A DNA stretch of 64,000 bases from Roseovarius sp. A-2 (lineage in GTDB: Bacteria; Pseudomonadota; Alphaproteobacteria; Rhodobacterales; Rhodobacteraceae), in NCBI RefSeq assembly GCF_002072155.1, contig NZ_BDIY01000006.1, positions 62,001 through 126,000 on the forward strand, given 5' to 3'. A model generated the notes under the pieces. It did no database searches, was not told where the DNA came from, and was given only the letters and a program-made list of their open reading frames with translations. The number at the start of each line of letters is the position of its first letter. The stretch's first letter is position 1. The translations under genes and the position numbers were made by a program. Shown here piece after piece: positions 48,994 through 59,361 of the stretch.

Positions 48994-49220
48994 ATGACGA
49001 AAGTCAAAATGGCAATTCGCTACTCTCCAGAGGTTCGCGCGCGGTGCCACGCGAATGAAATTCTCCACAAGGCATCAGCTTATTTTGCGCAGCCGGAACT
49101 TGACCGCCCACTGAAACGATAATCTCCTTCATTGAGGATCAGCACGACATCAGCGGTATGCGGGCCGCGCTGGATTTCCGTTACGGCATCTTCCTCGTGA
49201 TCGCTGTGACCCTGCCATAG
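48994..49220 (+). mobile_element. IS3-family transposase relic (fused ends of orfA, start of orfB)
   Basis: A short frame from 48994 reads MAIRYSPEVRARC, the start of an IS3-type OrfA, then jumps directly to ANEILHKASAYFAQPELDRP, which is the usual OrfA end; the ~60-residue middle is missing. After the stop at 49120-49122, the -1 frame continues with IISFIEDQHDISGMRAALD, resembling the start of OrfB, and ends at 49218-49220. This is an inactive remnant. It marks past transposition at the right edge of the ATPase region. Confidence 0.65.
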
Positions 49221-49661
49221 CGGGTGCCGGCCTTGTCGGTGTTGGAGCTGGATCGCAGACTGACAATTCTCGATGACGCATCGATACACATCCACATCTC
49301 TGGCCGCTTGATCTAGCAGCGTGAACATCTGAAAACCGGCCGCCCCTGCGACGAGGTGATCCGCAACAGGGCACTTGTCACGGCCGTAAAGGAATACTCA
49401 CGTGAATTCTGGCCCATTTTCGATGACTGCTGTCTGCTGTTTGCGTCGTTTCATGCGCCCATGCAGGGGGTTTCGCAGCAACAAGTTGGGCAGATCACCG
49501 GGGATATCACGCTTCGAGAACTTGGCGTGAGAGTGCCGATTCATCGGTTTCGCGGCAATGTCGCGACGGAGATCTCGGAGGTGACGCCAATGGTGGTAGA
49601 TTGGGATCTGCTGTGCTGGGGCAGGGGGGCATTATGGATAATCAGACCGGGTCAGTTTTGA
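49221..49661. other. Region with no supported gene
   Basis: An open frame of 101 codons (49356-49661, plus) and one of 82 codons (49080-49328, minus) exist, but I recognise no family in either and see no good ribosome site. The region follows the IS3 relic and may be further decayed mobile-element DNA. Confidence 0.3.
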
Positions 49662-50816
49662 ATGCACATTGACATTTCGAACCATACCGAGGAAATTTTT
49701 TGCTACCGTGAGTTTCTGGATGCTGTGCGGGTTTTGAAACAGGATGAATGTGTCGAAATGGACTCTGAGGCAAGCCTCCAGCAGCACCTCGCTGCCGTCG
49801 TCGAGGGGTCGGACGATGCGATTATCACGAAAGGGCTCGACGGTATCATCCGGAGCTGGAACCCAGGTGCGGAACATATCTTCGGCTATTCTGCCGAGGA
49901 GGCGGTCGGGCAACCAATAACCCTGCTCTTCCCGACCGACCGGATCGACGAGGAGGCTGATTTCATTTCTCGACTGCGCCGGGGTGAACGGATCTCCCAT
50001 TTCGAGACGGTTCGGAAACGGAAGGACGGCACTCTCGTGCCGATTTCTCTGACAGTTTCGCCGGTGCGGGATTCCGGCGGCAACATCGTCGGTGCGTCGA
50101 AGATCGCGCGGGACATCACGCTGCAACGGCAAGCCATTGAGCAGCAGCAACTTCTCCTGTCTGAAATGCGCCACCGGGTTGGCAACTCCTTCGCAGTGGC
50201 CGGCGGGCTTCTTTCCATCGCGGCGCGCCACGTGGAGAGTGTGCCAGAGTTCGTTGCGGCGATGCGCCAACGGCTCATTTCCCTGGCATCGGTTCATGCG
50301 CAGGCCGTCAATGATCCCTCCGGTGCGACACCGGAGGGCACCGCCCTGGCAGATCTCGTAAGCTCGATCCTAGAGCCTTTCACTAGCGACGACTCGGCGC
50401 GCGTAGATATGCCAGAGATCCACATCAGCCCTGCCGCCATCACGCCACTTTCACTCGTCCTGTTCGAGCTGGCCACCAATGCCGTGAAATACGGAGGTCT
50501 TTCCGAGGCGGGAGACGGCATCTCGATCCAGGTCAAGCGACACGAGGGTCGTTTGATCATCCGGTGGCAAGAATCCTGCGCTACCGCGCCCGGGTCAGGC
50601 GACGCCGATCATGTGGGTTTCGGAACGCGCATGTGCCAGAGCACTGTCGGGTCGTCACTTGGCGGAACGTTTTCCCGGGATTTCGACCCGGAGGGCATGA
50701 CGGCGACTCTGGATCTCGACTTGGCGGCCGTGACGGGCGTCGCGGCCTGTGAAGGGCACCAAGTGGTCGGCAAAGATGATCGGAGGATTGAAACGCCAGG
50801 CATCAACATGGAATGA
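49662..50816 (+). CDS. PAS-domain sensor histidine kinase, HisKA_2/HWE type
   Basis: A 384-aa soluble kinase. A PAS domain covers about residues 38-155 (GLDGIIRSWNPGAEHIFGYS, FPTDRIDEEADFISRLRRGE, RKDGTLVPISLTVSPVRD). The dimerisation/phospho-acceptor region is SEMRHRVGNSFAVAGGLLSI, with His in the HRV-N motif of the HWE/HisKA_2 group, followed by a HATPase_c domain with the N-box ELATNAVKYGGL. No membrane segment. No response regulator is adjacent. The start could also be ATG 49758 (MDSEASLQQ). Confidence 0.85.
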   Translation: MHIDISNHTEEIFCYREFLDAVRVLKQDECVEMDSEASLQQHLAAVVEGSDDAIITKGLDGIIRSWNPGAEHIFGYSAEEAVGQPITLLFPTDRIDEEADFISRLRRGERISHFETVRKRKDGTLVPISLTVSPVRDSGGNIVGASKIARDITLQRQAIEQQQLLLSEMRHRVGNSFAVAGGLLSIAARHVESVPEFVAAMRQRLISLASVHAQAVNDPSGATPEGTALADLVSSILEPFTSDDSARVDMPEIHISPAAITPLSLVLFELATNAVKYGGLSEAGDGISIQVKRHEGRLIIRWQESCATAPGSGDADHVGFGTRMCQSTVGSSLGGTFSRDFDPEGMTATLDLDLAAVTGVAACEGHQVVGKDDRRIETPGINME

Positions 50817-51416
50817 TCTACACGGTCCGCCATGTCCTGCGTGCAGCCATGAATTGTGCAGTATTCAAGGACTGGACCGTGTCTGGCCAATGTCTGACCA
50901 GTGTCGGGCTCGCTTCGGCACCGTTCGCCGGATCTCCTGGGAAATTCTGGCTTCATCCCGGTCGCCTCAACTTCCGTCAACCGCCGTTTCCTTAGATATT
51001 CAGGTTCAACTCACGTCCATGGCGCGACATCTCAGGCCGCAACTTGGGGGTTTGCGTTGTCGGTGAACGCGAGTTGAATAGCCGTGCGCCGCGTCGTGTC
51101 CGGGTATCCGCACGGCAGGATTCTTTATCCTACAGCGCCACCCAAGTGATCGCTCGGAGGTCGCGTCACCACGCTTCCATTGACGCTAAAGCGTGCCCGT
51201 TTTGTCCCTCTGGCAGCATGATCGGGAAGCCGGCATTCATATCGAGGCCCCCTATGCCACGGCCTGACAAGTATACAGATCCCCTGCGCCAGCCTCGCTG
51301 CATCAGTTCATCTACTGATGCAGCGTCCGGTTCTGGGTATGTTCCGACCTGTTCTTTTGATTTTTCCACGGCTTTCAAACACACCAAGACCGCGTAAACA
51401 CCAATGAATTATGGCT
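50817..51416. other. Region with no recognised gene
   Basis: About 600 nt between the sensor kinase and guaB. Several short open frames on both strands (plus 51044-51397; minus 51166-51387) match nothing that I know and have poor start contexts. It lies at the edge of the accessory island and may be relic DNA. Confidence 0.35.
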
Positions 51417-52955
<1,539 letters not shown>

Positions 52956-52963
52956 TCACGCGG

Positions 52964-53197
52964 TTAACGCGGATCGCGGTCCGGCACCGGATCATGGCCG
53001 CATTGACCCCACGGGTTGCAGCGCGCGATGCGCCTGGCCGCAAGCCATCCGCCGCGCAGCGCGCCATGTTTTTCGAGCGCTTCGAGCGCGTATTGGCTAC
53101 AGGTCGGATGATAGCGGCAGTGATAGCCGACCCAGGGCGACAGGATCAGCCGGTACCCCTTGATCGGCAGGGCCAGAATACGGGCAAGCGGGCTCAT
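52964..53197 (-). CDS. yidD: YidD, membrane protein insertion efficiency factor
   Basis: A 77-aa YidD protein: LALPIKGYRLILSPWVGYHC, RYHPTCSQYALEAL and RIARCNPWGQCGHDPVP hold the three conserved cysteines. It helps YidC-dependent membrane insertion. Its start overlaps the rnpA stop by 4 nt (53194-53197). Confidence 0.94.
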   Translation of the reverse strand: MSPLARILALPIKGYRLILSPWVGYHCRYHPTCSQYALEALEKHGALRGGWLAARRIARCNPWGQCGHDPVPDRDPR

Positions 53198-53604
53198 TTC
53201 GCCCCCCGCAACTTGCGCAGCGCATGGATGAGATCATTGTGCAGCGCCTCGTAGGGGCGCGCCGCCGTTTCCTGCGCCCGACCGATCAGCACATAATCCC
53301 AGCCGGGCTGCCCGTAGATGTGCACGACCTCGCGCGCGACGGCGCGCAATCGGCGCTTGGCCCGGTTGCGCGCGACGGCGTTGCCGACCTTCTTGGAGCA
53401 GGTAAAGCCCACCCGGATCGCCGGATCGTCATCGCGCCGGTCGCGCCCCTGCACCATCATCGCGGGCGTTCCCTGACGGCGCGCACGCGCAGCCGCAAGG
53501 AAATCGGAGCGTTTGCGCAGCACGTACAATCTGCCATGCGCGCATGACGAAACCGCCGGGGGCGTATTCCCTGGCTTGCGGTCAGGGGCCTCCGGCGGTG
53601 TCAT
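53194..53604 (-). CDS. rnpA: Ribonuclease P protein component
   Basis: RnpA (136 aa) is the basic protein part of RNase P, needed for tRNA 5' maturation. The RNR-like motif KKVGNAVARNRAKRRLRAVA is typical. It has a ~25-residue proline-rich N-terminal extension. An in-frame GTG at 53613 is another possible start. It is between rpmH and yidD in the usual order. Confidence 0.93.
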   Translation of the reverse strand: MTPPEAPDRKPGNTPPAVSSCAHGRLYVLRKRSDFLAAARARRQGTPAMMVQGRDRRDDDPAIRVGFTCSKKVGNAVARNRAKRRLRAVAREVVHIYGQPGWDYVLIGRAQETAARPYEALHNDLIHALRKLRGAK

Positions 53605-53626
53605 GATCGTCACAACTGGCTGACGC

Positions 53627-53761
53627 TTACGCGCTCAGCGACTTGCGGCCACGCGCACGACGTGCGTTCAGGATCTTGCGACCGGCCTTGGTGGCCATGC
53701 GCGCGCGGAACCCGTGGCGGCGTTTGCGAACCAGGTTCGAGGGTTGAAAGGTGCGTTTCAT
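53627..53761 (-). CDS. rpmH: 50S ribosomal protein L34
   Basis: A 44-aa protein beginning [20 protein letters not shown] and ending [11 protein letters not shown], the complete L34. It lies 22 nt before rnpA, the conserved rpmH-rnpA order. The 284 nt upstream, to the next gene, should hold its promoter; no gene is seen there. Confidence 0.97.
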
Positions 53762-54045
53762 CGCTCCGTCTCCGACTTTGGGGACACGCTGCAATCGGAA
53801 TCGCGCACGGCCCTGATGTATCCGAAGCCCGGTCTATAGTAGCGGTCCTCGGCCAAGTCAAACCCCCGCGACGCCTATCTGCAACAAAATCCTGCGGGAT
53901 CCGCGCGATGATGTTACAAGCGGTGCGAATTATCCGCACAACAAGGCCCCGATCATCACCCGCGATCACCCCCACGTGAGGCCACTGGCAGAGCGGCAAG
54001 CGACTGTGCAAGTAGAGGACAACGCAGTCAAACCCGAGCAGGATC

Positions 54046-54789
54046 ATGGATAGCAGAATGCAGCACTCGACCGAGCAGAAATCCGGAGGCTGGGCGCGAC
54101 ACGCGCCGCTGGCCATCATTCTCACCGTGGCCGTCATTGGCTTTTTCACCCTGCGCGACTACATCACGTTCGACACGCTGCGCGACAACCGCGAGGCGCT
54201 TCTGGCCTTTCGCGACGCCAATTTCGGGCTGATGGTGCTGAGTTTCGTCGCGATCTATTTCCTGATCGTGGCCTTTTCGCTGCCCGGTGCGGCGGTGGCC
54301 TCGGTCACCGGCGGATTTCTCTTCGGCCTCGTATCGGGCACCGCCTTCAACGTGATCGCCGCCTCGCTCGGCGCCTTCGCGATCTTTCTGGCCGCCCGGT
54401 GGGGTCTGGGGCAAACGCTTGCCGCGCGCATCGAAACCTCCGAGGGCACGCTTAAACGGCTCAAGGCCGGGCTGCACGACAATGAAATCAGCGTGCTCTT
54501 TCTTATGCGCCTCGTGCCCGCCGTGCCGTTTTTCGTGGCCAATCTGCTGCCCGCGCTGGTAGGCGTGCGGTTCGTCAATTTCGCGATCACCACCGTGCTG
54601 GGAATCGTCCCCGGTGCCATCGTCTTCACCTGGATCGGCGTTGGACTGGGCGAGGTGTTCGACCGCGGCGGCAGTCCCGATCTCTCGCTCCTGTGGGAGC
54701 CGCAGATCATCGGGCCAATTCTGGGTTTGTGCGCGCTCGCAGCACTCCCCATCCTCATCAAGAGCATTCGTGGCAAGAAGGATATTTGA
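54046..54789 (+). CDS. TVP38/TMEM64 (DedA-like) membrane protein
   Basis: A 247-aa protein with about six hydrophobic segments. The VTT/SNARE-associated core is seen in SLPGAAVASVTGGFLFG (re-entrant loop) and RLVPAVPFFVANLLPAL (with Arg). Family members are linked to lipid flipping and membrane maintenance. It is followed after 2 nt by a flavin disulfide reductase gene, a pairing common for this family. Confidence 0.87.
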   Translation: MDSRMQHSTEQKSGGWARHAPLAIILTVAVIGFFTLRDYITFDTLRDNREALLAFRDANFGLMVLSFVAIYFLIVAFSLPGAAVASVTGGFLFGLVSGTAFNVIAASLGAFAIFLAARWGLGQTLAARIETSEGTLKRLKAGLHDNEISVLFLMRLVPAVPFFVANLLPALVGVRFVNFAITTVLGIVPGAIVFTWIGVGLGEVFDRGGSPDLSLLWEPQIIGPILGLCALAALPILIKSIRGKKDI

Positions 54790-54791
54790 GC

Positions 54792-56210
54792 ATGCAAGAG
54801 ATTAAGACGGATCTGCTGGTCATCGGGGCCGGCTCTGGCGGGCTGTCCGTCGCGGCGGGCGCGGTACAGATGGGGGCGAGCGTCGTCCTGCTAGAGGGCC
54901 ACAAGATGGGCGGCGATTGCCTGAATTTCGGCTGTGTGCCGTCCAAGGCGTTGATCGCCAGCGGCAAGGCGGCCTATGCGCAATCGCATGCGTCGCAATA
55001 CGGTGTGGCGAACGTGACCCCGGATGTGGATTACGCCGCCGCCAAGGATCACGTGGCCGGTGTCATTGCCCAGATCGAGCCGGTCGACAGCCAGGAACGC
55101 TTCGAAGGCCTTGGCGTGCGGGTGATCCGCGAATTCGGCGCATTCGTGTCGCCCAAGCAGGTGAAGGCAGGCGATCACCTGATCACCGCGCGCCGGGTGA
55201 TCATCGCCACCGGCTCTTCGCCCTTCGTGCCGCCCATCCCGGGGCTCGACACGGTGCCCTATGAGACCAACGAGACGATTTTTGAACTGCGTGAGAAGCC
55301 GGCTCACCTGCTGGTAATTGGCGGCGGCCCGATCGGCATGGAAATGGCGCAGGCGCATCGGCGTATGGGCTGCGAGGTCACGGTGATCGAGGGGGCCAAG
55401 GTGCTGGGTCAGGACGATCCGGAACTGGCACAGGTCGTGATCGAGCAGTTCAAGGCCGAAGGGATAGCCATCGAGGAAGACGCACTGGCGTCCGAGGTTC
55501 GCGGCAAGGCGGGCGCCATCGAGGTCGAGGCCAAGGACGGGCGCGTCTTCAAGGGCACGCATCTGCTGATGGCCGTGGGGCGCAAACCCAACATCGACGG
55601 CCTCAACCTCGACGCCGCCGGGATCGAAACCACGAAACGCGGCATCAAGGTCGACGCCTCGATGCGCACCACCAACCGCCGGGTCTATGCCATCGGCGAC
55701 GTGGCGGGCGGGCTTCAATTCACCCACATGGCGGGCTATCACGCGGGTCTGATCATCCGGCAGGCACTGCTTGGTCTGCCCGCCAAGGAACGCACCGATC
55801 ACATCCCCTGGGCCACCTATACCGACCCCGAGATCGCGCATGTCGGCCTGACCGAAGAGGCCGCGCGCAAGGAACATGGCGGAAATCTCGACGTGGTGCG
55901 CTTTCCCTACAACCATAACGACCGCGCCATCGCCGAACGCAAGACCGATGGCCTGATCAAGGTGATGGTGGTGCGCGGGCGGCCTGTGGGGGCGTCGGTT
56001 GCAGGCGCGCAGGCAGGCGAGTTGATCAATCTCTGGGCCTTCATCCTCGCCAACCAGCTCAAGATGAAACACGTGGCAAACATGGTCGCGCCCTATCCGA
56101 CCCTCGGTGAAATCAACAAGCGCGTAGCCGGGGCCTATTTTTCGCCAAAGCTGTTTGATAACCCTATGATCAAACGTGTTGTAGGCTTCATACAGCGCTG
56201 GCTGCCCTGA
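54792..56210 (+). CDS. Pyridine nucleotide-disulfide oxidoreductase (dihydrolipoamide dehydrogenase-like)
   Basis: A 472-aa FAD enzyme. N-terminal FAD motif VIGAGSGGLSVAAGA, redox disulfide GGDCLNFGCVPSK (CxxxxC), NAD motif VIGGGPIGMEMAQAHRRMG, second FAD motif VYAIGDVAGG. At the C-terminus, where lipoamide dehydrogenase has His-Pro-Thr, this protein reads APYPTLGE, with Tyr in the His place; the Glu is kept. This argues against classical lipoamide dehydrogenase and for another disulfide or quinone substrate. Coupled to the TVP38 gene. Confidence 0.85.
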   Translation: MQEIKTDLLVIGAGSGGLSVAAGAVQMGASVVLLEGHKMGGDCLNFGCVPSKALIASGKAAYAQSHASQYGVANVTPDVDYAAAKDHVAGVIAQIEPVDSQERFEGLGVRVIREFGAFVSPKQVKAGDHLITARRVIIATGSSPFVPPIPGLDTVPYETNETIFELREKPAHLLVIGGGPIGMEMAQAHRRMGCEVTVIEGAKVLGQDDPELAQVVIEQFKAEGIAIEEDALASEVRGKAGAIEVEAKDGRVFKGTHLLMAVGRKPNIDGLNLDAAGIETTKRGIKVDASMRTTNRRVYAIGDVAGGLQFTHMAGYHAGLIIRQALLGLPAKERTDHIPWATYTDPEIAHVGLTEEAARKEHGGNLDVVRFPYNHNDRAIAERKTDGLIKVMVVRGRPVGASVAGAQAGELINLWAFILANQLKMKHVANMVAPYPTLGEINKRVAGAYFSPKLFDNPMIKRVVGFIQRWLP

Positions 56211-56234
56211 ACGGCAGTCAAGGGAGGGGACGGC

Positions 56235-57626
56235 TTGCTCAACTCACTTTCGGGACGCTTCCTGATCCTGACGGCCATCTTCGTGATGCTGGCCGAAGTC
56301 CTGATTTTCGTCCCCTCCATCGCCCGCTTTCGAGAGGAATTCCTGCTCACCCGGTTGGAACGCGCGCAGATCGCATCTCTCGTGCTTCTGGCCGATGAAG
56401 AGGTGACCCCTGACCTGCAAGAGGAACTTTTGCACAATGCGGGCGTGTTCAACGTGGTCATGCGGCGCGACGAGGCGCGGCAACTGGTGCTGTCCTCGCC
56501 CGTGCCGCGCCCGATATCCGCAACTTTCGATCTGCGCGACGCGCCCGCCCTTACCCTCATCCGCGACGCGATGGCCCGGCTCACCACCCCGGAGGAGCAG
56601 GTAATCCGGGTGATCGGTCAGCCGGTGCGCATGGGCGGGCTGCTGATCGAGGTCACGCTGGAAACCGATGATCTGCGCGTCGCGATGATCGACTACGGGC
56701 TGCGCATCCTCTGGCTGTCATTGGTGATTTCGGTCTTTACTGCCGTGCTGTTGTTCTGGGCGGTGCAGTGCCTTCTCGTGCGTCCCATCCGCCGCGTGGT
56801 GGGCAACATGCAGGCCTATGCCAACGCCCCCGAGGATGCCCGACGCGTGATCGCCCCTTCCTCGGGCATCCGCGAATTGCGCGAGGCCGAGGAGACGCTG
56901 CAAACCCTGCAAACCCAACTGACCGGCGCGCTCAAGCAAAAGGAGCATCTGGCACAACTGGGCGGTGCGGTGGCCAAGGTCAGCCATGACCTGCGCAACA
57001 TCCTCACCTCGGCGCAGCTTTTCACCGACCGTATCGAGATGAGCGAAGACCCCGCCGTGAAGCGCATGGCCCCCAAACTGGTGAATTCGCTCACCCGCGC
57101 GGTGCACCTGTGCGAGGCGACACTGGCCTATGGCAAGGCCGAGGAACCCGGCCCGACCCTTTCGCGTGTGCGGCTCGTCGATATCGTGGCCGATGTGATC
57201 GACAGCGAGCGGCTCTCGGTCGGACAGGCCAAGGTCAGATTCTCCCAGGCCGTGCCGGGCGACATGGTGTTGCGCGCCGATGCCGAGCAGCTTTACCGCG
57301 TGATCGCCAACCTTGTGAGGAACGCCCGGCAAGCTATTGTTAACTCGAAAAAACCCGGTGAGATTACCGTTATTTCGGACGAAGATTCCCGGGAATGGAT
57401 CATCCGCGTTGCCGATACCGGACCCGGCCTTCCGGCACGTGCACGCGAACATCTGTTCAAGCCGTTTCAGGGGGGCGCGACCAAGGGTGGCACGGGGCTT
57501 GGCCTGACCATCGCGCAGGATTTGGTGCGCGGCCACGGTGGCACACTCTCGCTCGAACGCAGCGACGAGACGGGCACATCCTTCTGCATTACCCTGCCCA
57601 AGGGAAATTTCGCGGATGCGTCATGA
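56235..57626 (+). CDS. Membrane sensor histidine kinase
   Basis: A 463-aa kinase starting at TTG 56235 after a strong ribosome site (GGGAGGGG). Two membrane segments (about 8-28 and 155-180) enclose a small periplasmic domain; a HAMP-like linker follows. H-box AKVSHDLRNILTSAQLF, N-box NLVRNARQAIVNS, G-boxes DTGPGLP and GGTGLGLTIAQDLV. No response regulator is adjacent, so its partner is unknown. Confidence 0.87.
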   Translation: MLNSLSGRFLILTAIFVMLAEVLIFVPSIARFREEFLLTRLERAQIASLVLLADEEVTPDLQEELLHNAGVFNVVMRRDEARQLVLSSPVPRPISATFDLRDAPALTLIRDAMARLTTPEEQVIRVIGQPVRMGGLLIEVTLETDDLRVAMIDYGLRILWLSLVISVFTAVLLFWAVQCLLVRPIRRVVGNMQAYANAPEDARRVIAPSSGIRELREAEETLQTLQTQLTGALKQKEHLAQLGGAVAKVSHDLRNILTSAQLFTDRIEMSEDPAVKRMAPKLVNSLTRAVHLCEATLAYGKAEEPGPTLSRVRLVDIVADVIDSERLSVGQAKVRFSQAVPGDMVLRADAEQLYRVIANLVRNARQAIVNSKKPGEITVISDEDSREWIIRVADTGPGLPARAREHLFKPFQGGATKGGTGLGLTIAQDLVRGHGGTLSLERSDETGTSFCITLPKGNFADAS

Positions 57627-57682
57627 ATTTTCCAAAACGCCCTTGCATTGCCGGGCCGCAGAGTCTAATTGCTGCCCTCGAC

Positions 57683-57759
57683 GGACCGATAGCTCAGCTG
57701 GATAGAGTACTTGACTACGAATCAAGGGGTCGGGGGTTCGAATCCTCCTCGGTCCGCCA
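57683..57759 (+). tRNA. tRNA-Arg (ACG)
   Basis: A 77-nt tRNA with encoded CCA. Acceptor GGACCGA pairs with TCGGTCC; the anticodon loop in TTGACTACGAATCAA gives ACG, the T-arm is CGGGGGTTCGAATCCTCC. Confidence 0.96.
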
Positions 57760-57803
57760 CCACCCAAAAATTTCGTCATGAGAACCAGGTGGTTGCGGAA
57801 ATT

Positions 57804-57832
57804 TTGTCTAACTGGATGTAGGTGTTAGACAA
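57804..57832. repeat. Inverted repeat after tRNA-Arg
   Basis: TTGTCTAAC (57804-57812) and GTTAGACAA (57824-57832) are perfect 9-bp arms around 11 nt, with four T just after. It may be the tRNA terminator or an operator/attachment-type site. The remaining sequence 57833-57970 shows no supported gene. Confidence 0.5.
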
Positions 57833-57970
57833 TTTTACGAACTACGCTTTCCGGCGCATGTCGGGTGGTAAGGTTTTGATGGAAGAATCTTTTCGATCGG
57901 TGTGATGTTTCAGCTGCGCCGGGTTGGCCTGCTAGCAGTGAAGCTCAGAGATGAAGCGATATCTCCCAGA

Positions 57971-58000
57971 AAGAAAAAACCGCCTCACAATGAGGCGGTT
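57971..58000 (-). terminator. Intrinsic terminator, minus strand
   Basis: AACCGCCTCA / TGAGGCGGTT form a 10-bp stem with a 3-nt loop. On the minus strand the stem is followed by a T-rich run (plus-strand AAAAAA at 57974-57979). It lies about 112 nt beyond the stop of the small membrane-protein gene and would end the hpt operon. Confidence 0.75.
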
Positions 58001-58112
58001 CCATTCGGCAAAAACGGTCACAGAAACTTGCCTGTCTCAAGTGCCGATGGGGTCAGAAGTCGCCGTCGGGTGACTGTGGCGGCATCGGATGAGGCGCCCC
58101 GGCGCTGCACCG

Positions 58113-58292
58113 TCAGGGAAGAATGCGGCGGTTGCGCGGCTCGACGCTCAGGGCGTCAGGCCAGCCGAAAAAGTATTCGATTCCGACAACCACGAGGGTG
58201 ATGGCGATCACGATCAGAACAAGCCTCACCTGTCGTGGTCCCGGCGGGTTGCGGGCCCATCTCGCCATTCGCAGGAACCAGAAGATATTCAT
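58113..58292 (-). CDS. Small membrane protein downstream of hpt
   Basis: A 59-aa [23 protein letters not shown], one membrane helix ([20 protein letters not shown]), then a short tail with WPDALSVEP. Its ATG overlaps the hpt stop (ATGA, 58289-58292), so it is translated with hpt. It looks like a small conserved protein of this bacterial order; the function is unknown. Confidence 0.78.
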   Translation of the reverse strand: MNIFWFLRMARWARNPPGPRQVRLVLIVIAITLVVVGIEYFFGWPDALSVEPRNRRILP

Positions 58293-58831
58293 GGATCAAT
58301 GAACCTCACCGTACCGATATAAGGCAGGTTACGGTTGCGTTGCGCATAGTCGATGCCATAGCCGACCACGAATTCATCGGGGATCTCGAATCCGGTCCAA
58401 TCGGCACGGATATCGGCCTCGCGGCGCGAGGGTTTGTCGAGCAGCGCGATGGTGCGTAGCCGCGCCGGGCGGCGGCTCTCGAGCAGGTGCAGAACATGGG
58501 CCAGAGTGTGCCCGGTATCGACGATATCTTCGACCACAAGCACGTCACGACCTTCAATATCGCCGCGCAAGTCTTTGAGAATACGTACTTCCCGACTGCT
58601 TTCCATCGCATTTCCGTAAGACGAGGTTTCGACGAAATCGACTTCGACGGGCAGGTCCAACTCTCGCACAAGATCGGCGATGAAGATGAAGGAGCCACGC
58701 AGGAGGCCGACGACGACCAGCTTGCTGGTGCCGGAAAACTCGGCCTCGATCTCGTGCGAGAGGGCCTCGATCCGGGCGGCGATGCTCTTGGCTGAAATCA
58801 GTTTGTCGATGACATAGGCGCGATGTGGCAT
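58289..58831 (-). CDS. hpt: Hypoxanthine phosphoribosyltransferase
   Basis: A 180-aa purine-salvage enzyme converting hypoxanthine/guanine plus PRPP to IMP/GMP. The PRPP-binding motif [14 protein letters not shown] (about 101-114) and N-terminal [14 protein letters not shown] are typical. ATG 58831 ([13 protein letters not shown]) is the best start; the open frame runs further back to 58912. Confidence 0.94.
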   Translation of the reverse strand: MPHRAYVIDKLISAKSIAARIEALSHEIEAEFSGTSKLVVVGLLRGSFIFIADLVRELDLPVEVDFVETSSYGNAMESSREVRILKDLRGDIEGRDVLVVEDIVDTGHTLAHVLHLLESRRPARLRTIALLDKPSRREADIRADWTGFEIPDEFVVGYGIDYAQRNRNLPYIGTVRFIDP

Positions 58832-58902
58832 GTGTTCCCCTTGCACTTTTCGCCCCAGTCTATGAAAAAGCGCGCCACTGTCACGTGCAAACCGGGGCCA
58901 CC

Positions 58903-59355
58903 ATGCCATCACATTCCGAGACCCGAACCCTAAGCTATTCGGCTGACCAGATGTATGCGCTGGTGGCGGACGTGGCGAGCTACCCGCAATTCCTGCCCTG
59001 GACAGCGGCGGCGCGGGTGCGCAAGGTAACGCCGCAGGCCGATGGATCGGACCTGATGGAAGCCGATTTGGTCATAAGTTTCAAGGTCTTTCGCGAGCGG
59101 TTCGGAAGCCGGGTGATGCTCTGGCCCGAAGACAGGCGGATCGAGACGGAGTATCTCGACGGTCCTTTCAAACACATGCGCTCCAATTGGGGATTTCGCG
59201 ATGTGGATGGTGGATGTGAGGTGAATTTCGATGTCGATTTCGCCTTCAAGAACCGGCTGCTGCAATCGGCGGCGGAACTGTTCTTTTATGAGGCCATGAA
59301 ACGGGTCGTGCGGGCCTTCGAGGAGCGGGCCGATACGCTGTATGGTGACACCTGA
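58903..59355 (+). CDS. RatA/Coq10-like START-domain protein
   Basis: A 150-aa polyketide-cyclase/START-like protein: [44 protein letters not shown]. It belongs to the Coq10/RatA family. Coq10 binds ubiquinone and supports respiration; RatA is annotated as a toxin in E. coli. The Coq10 role is more likely in alphaproteobacteria. ATG 58903 is chosen; the frame opens at 58825. A hairpin (ACCTGA/TCAGGT, 59350-59367) spans its stop and that of the convergent neighbour. Confidence 0.87.
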   Translation: MPSHSETRTLSYSADQMYALVADVASYPQFLPWTAAARVRKVTPQADGSDLMEADLVISFKVFRERFGSRVMLWPEDRRIETEYLDGPFKHMRSNWGFRDVDGGCEVNFDVDFAFKNRLLQSAAELFFYEAMKRVVRAFEERADTLYGDT

Positions 59356-59361
59356 GAATTG

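Noticed and set aside
53925..53945. TTATCCGCACAA as a DnaA box / replication origin next to rpmH
   Set aside because: A single imperfect site with no cluster and no dnaA nearby; alphaproteobacterial origins are usually elsewhere.
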